Assembly (NCBI GenBank): GCA_003660555.1 | Contig: QMUK01000002.1 | Span: 1 to 50,668 of the forward strand | Origin: Thermococci archaeon | GTDB lineage: Archaea > Hadarchaeota > B88-G9 | DNA: 50,668 nt | Direction of reading: 5' to 3' | In this document: positions 48,635-50,668 of the stretch, in pieces | How the letters are laid out: each line of letters begins with the position of its first letter | Position numbering within the stretch: the stretch's first letter is position 1 | Program-made: the position numbers and the translations under genes | Notes under the pieces: model-generated | Databases searched by the model: none | What the model was told of the DNA's origin: nothing | What the model saw: only the letters and a program-made list of their open reading frames with translations

Positions 48635-49608
48635 GTCTGGCCACTTACATTATCAAGAGAACTATTCAGATTGCGATAACGCTCTTCGTAGTAATAACTA
48701 TACTCTTCTTTCTATTCAGAGTGATGCCAGGAGATCCAACAGCTTTTCTGCTCGATCCTAAAATGAGTCCTGAGGCAAAGGAAATAATAAGGAAACAATT
48801 TGGATTGGATAAACCTCTCTACGTGCAATACGTACTTTACGTGAGGAACGTCTTAAAAGGAGACTTCGGTACATCCTTCTATTACGGAGTTCCAGTCTTC
48901 GAAAGGATAAAGGAACTCTTGCCAAATACCCTTCTCCTATGGGTTCCTGCCATTCTGCTATCTTATTTCATAGGGATAAACGTTGGGAGAAGGATTGCTT
49001 GGAAAAGAGGCAGCAAGGAAGAGTACATAATGATCGTCCTAGGTCTGTTCTTCCTAGGAATGCCGATATTCTGGTTCGGCATGATAATGATTTGGCTCTT
49101 CTATCACGAGTTAGGAATATTTCCGGCTGGTGGAATGATGACTCCTGAGCTTTGGCTTGATCCATCTACTCCCTTGTGGAAGAAGGTAGCAGACATAGTT
49201 TATCACCTTCTGTTGCCAATAATAACCCTGTCCATAGGAGGATTCGCTGGCTCCATGTTACTGATGAGGAACAGCATGTTAGACACTCTCAGAGAGGATT
49301 ACATAACTACTGCTAGGGCTAAGGGGCTTAAAGAAAGTGTAATAAGAGATAAACATGCCGCTAGGAACGCTATGCTCCCAATAGTTACAGCTATGTCCAT
49401 TTCCCTCGCCTTCTCTGCTGGTGGTGGAGTACTAACTGAAACCATATTCTCTTGGCCTGGACTAGGAAGAGAAATAGTGCAAGCCGTATTGAACTACGAT
49501 TATCCTCTAGCACAGGCTGCCTTCTTCTATATCTCGGTAATAGTTCTGTTCGCCAATTTGGTTGCAGACGTCCTCTACGCATACCTAGATCCCAGAATAA
49601 AATATTAG
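48631..49608 (+). CDS. ABC transporter permease, DppB type
   Basis: A 325-residue permease with six membrane helices. It begins with the DppB N-terminal helix and the RVMPGDPTAFLL block, then KQFGLDKPLYVQY. The EAA loop reads DYITTARAKGLKESVIRDKHAARNAMLP. ATG 48631 overlaps the binding-protein stop (ATGA). ATG 48613 and a longer frame from 48565 are less likely. Confidence 0.93.
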   Translation: MSLATYIIKRTIQIAITLFVVITILFFLFRVMPGDPTAFLLDPKMSPEAKEIIRKQFGLDKPLYVQYVLYVRNVLKGDFGTSFYYGVPVFERIKELLPNTLLLWVPAILLSYFIGINVGRRIAWKRGSKEEYIMIVLGLFFLGMPIFWFGMIMIWLFYHELGIFPAGGMMTPELWLDPSTPLWKKVADIVYHLLLPIITLSIGGFAGSMLLMRNSMLDTLREDYITTARAKGLKESVIRDKHAARNAMLPIVTAMSISLAFSAGGGVLTETIFSWPGLGREIVQAVLNYDYPLAQAAFFYISVIVLFANLVADVLYAYLDPRIKY

Positions 49609-49626
49609 TGTGAGGAGGTGGAGACC

Positions 49627-50493
49627 TTGAGATTCAGAGACAGCTGGGAGACATTCAGGAGGAGTCGAGTAGGACCAATAGGGCTAATGATACTCCTAGT
49701 TTTCGTCCTCATGGCTGTATCTGGCCCAATTTACGTTTATATTCGTGGAGAAGAGATATACCACCCACTTAAGGGAGTGGATCCAGTAATAAAAGGCGTC
49801 TCTCCTCCTTCGATTAGACATCCTCTAGGCACCGATCACTTGGGAAGAGATTTGTTAGCTCAACTCATGTACGGTGCCCAAACTTCCTTCCTAATAGGTA
49901 TAACCGCTGCTGCCATGGCGGTTTTCATAGGCACCTCAGTTGGATTAACAGCCGGCTACTTCGGAGGAGCAATAGACAATCTACTAATGAGAATAGTGGA
50001 CATAATGATGGTCCTCCCAGGGCTTCCTCTGATCATAATAACTGCTGCAGCTATAGGAAAACAGAGTATATGGATAATAGTATTTCTAATAGCCATTCTA
50101 GGATGGGCAGGCACTGCTAGAGTCATTAGGTCTCAGACCCTATCCTTGAGGGAGAGGCCCTTCGTGGAAGCAGCCAGAGTAGCTGGCGCATCCGACACTA
50201 GGATAATATTCAAACACATCGCACCCAACGTCTTGCCGCTAACCACTTTGTACTTGACGCTAGGAATACCAGGTGTCATAATAACTGAAGCCGCGATAAG
50301 TTTCCTCGGATTGGGAGATCCCAGTAAAGTGAGTTGGGGTATGATGTTGCAGTGGGCCTTCACTACGGGAAACACTTACAACCCCTACTGGCTTTTTCCC
50401 CCTGGACTATGCATAACCCTGATGGCCTTAGCGTTTTACCTAATTGGAAGGGGCATGGAAGAGATAATAAATCCAAGGCTCAGGGAGATTTAA
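49627..50493 (+). CDS. ABC transporter permease, DppC type
   Basis: A 288-residue permease of the DppC type with five to six helices. It has the N-terminal segment with [13 protein letters not shown], the conserved [23 protein letters not shown] and the EAA loop [26 protein letters not shown] 49627 is the likely start: it lies after GGAGGTG with normal spacing, while GTG 49618 overlaps the SD itself. Confidence 0.93.
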   Translation: MRFRDSWETFRRSRVGPIGLMILLVFVLMAVSGPIYVYIRGEEIYHPLKGVDPVIKGVSPPSIRHPLGTDHLGRDLLAQLMYGAQTSFLIGITAAAMAVFIGTSVGLTAGYFGGAIDNLLMRIVDIMMVLPGLPLIIITAAAIGKQSIWIIVFLIAILGWAGTARVIRSQTLSLRERPFVEAARVAGASDTRIIFKHIAPNVLPLTTLYLTLGIPGVIITEAAISFLGLGDPSKVSWGMMLQWAFTTGNTYNPYWLFPPGLCITLMALAFYLIGRGMEEIINPRLREI

Positions 50494-50500
50494 TTGGGTG

Positions 50501-50668
50501 ATGAACATGCTACTGGATGTCAGGAACCTGAAGATGTACTATAGAACTAGGAGGGGTCACGTAAAGGCCGTAGATGGTGTTAACTTTTCCCTAAATAGGG
50601 GGAAGGCTTTGGGGCTAGTTGGAGAGAGTGGTTGTGGAAAGACTTCCATAGGCATAACCCTCCTGAGA
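50501..50668 (+). CDS. ABC transporter ATPase, DppD type (truncated by the window edge)
   Basis: The first 56 residues of a peptide-transport ATPase: [21 protein letters not shown], then Walker [13 protein letters not shown] 50501 or ATG 50507 is the start, behind GGGTGA. The remainder lies beyond the window. It would power the two permeases upstream. Confidence 0.9.
   Translation, partial: MNMLLDVRNLKMYYRTRRGHVKAVDGVNFSLNRGKALGLVGESGCGKTSIGITLLR

Overview
The window looks like part of the chromosome of a thermophilic archaeon of euryarchaeal type. The evidence is a 16S - tRNA-Ala(UGC) - 23S operon with bulge-helix-bulge processing stems, SecD and SecF, an A-type (A1Ao) ATPase, fibrillarin, PyrI, TmcA, archaeal Elp3, FAU-1, and ribosomal proteins eS17, eL40 and eL41. 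TATA-box promoters and strong GGAGGTG Shine-Dalgarno (SD) sites recur. The rRNA and RNase P RNA genes are visibly far richer in G+C than the protein genes, as expected for growth at high temperature. I cannot name a genus. I saw no insertion sequence, CRISPR array or prophage.

Layout. 1-8.0 kb: an unknown gene, a PP-loop ATPase, a secreted Lon-type (S16) protease, the RNA-binding protein FAU-1, an AI-2E-family membrane protein and a secreted coiled-coil protein. 8.0-12.6 kb: a two-gene SufC/SufB Fe-S assembly unit, a stand-alone RAM domain, fibrillarin, a membrane-anchored winged-helix regulator and a CWB2-type surface protein. 12.6-23.2 kb (minus strand): one tight run, secF-secD-atpI-K-E-C-F-A-B-D, then a 36-residue membrane micro-ORF and atpH. 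23.3-25.2 kb: pyrB-pyrI, the tiny eL41 gene and a MoaD/ThiS-like protein. 25.3-30.7 kb: a large secreted FG-GAP/CWB2 protein, divergent from a 687-residue coiled-coil protein and a small partner. 30.7-34.4 kb (minus): trmI-pyrK-two small unknowns-elp3. 34.4-41.2 kb: eS17, a DUF4152-like protein and tmcA, then a carbamoyltransferase-nnrD-tsr3-eL40 run. 41.2-46.6 kb (minus): the rRNA operon, with rnpB directly after 23S. 46.7 kb to the end: an oligopeptide-type ABC transporter, cut by the window edge.

Most striking points. (1) RNase P RNA starts about 37 nt past the 23S processing stem with no TATA box in the gap, in the place where 5S rRNA is often found, so it is probably co-transcribed with rRNA. 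(2) The ATPase peripheral-stalk gene atpH lies in the same frame as an upstream one-helix micro-ORF, separated by one TGA and two codons. The pair resembles a split F-type b subunit. (3) Three genes (eS17, atpH and the membrane regulator) have their expected N-terminus only if AUA, AUU and CUG respectively serve as start codons, each behind a good SD site. (4) Both rRNA processing stems can be drawn base by base as perfect bulge-helix-bulge motifs.
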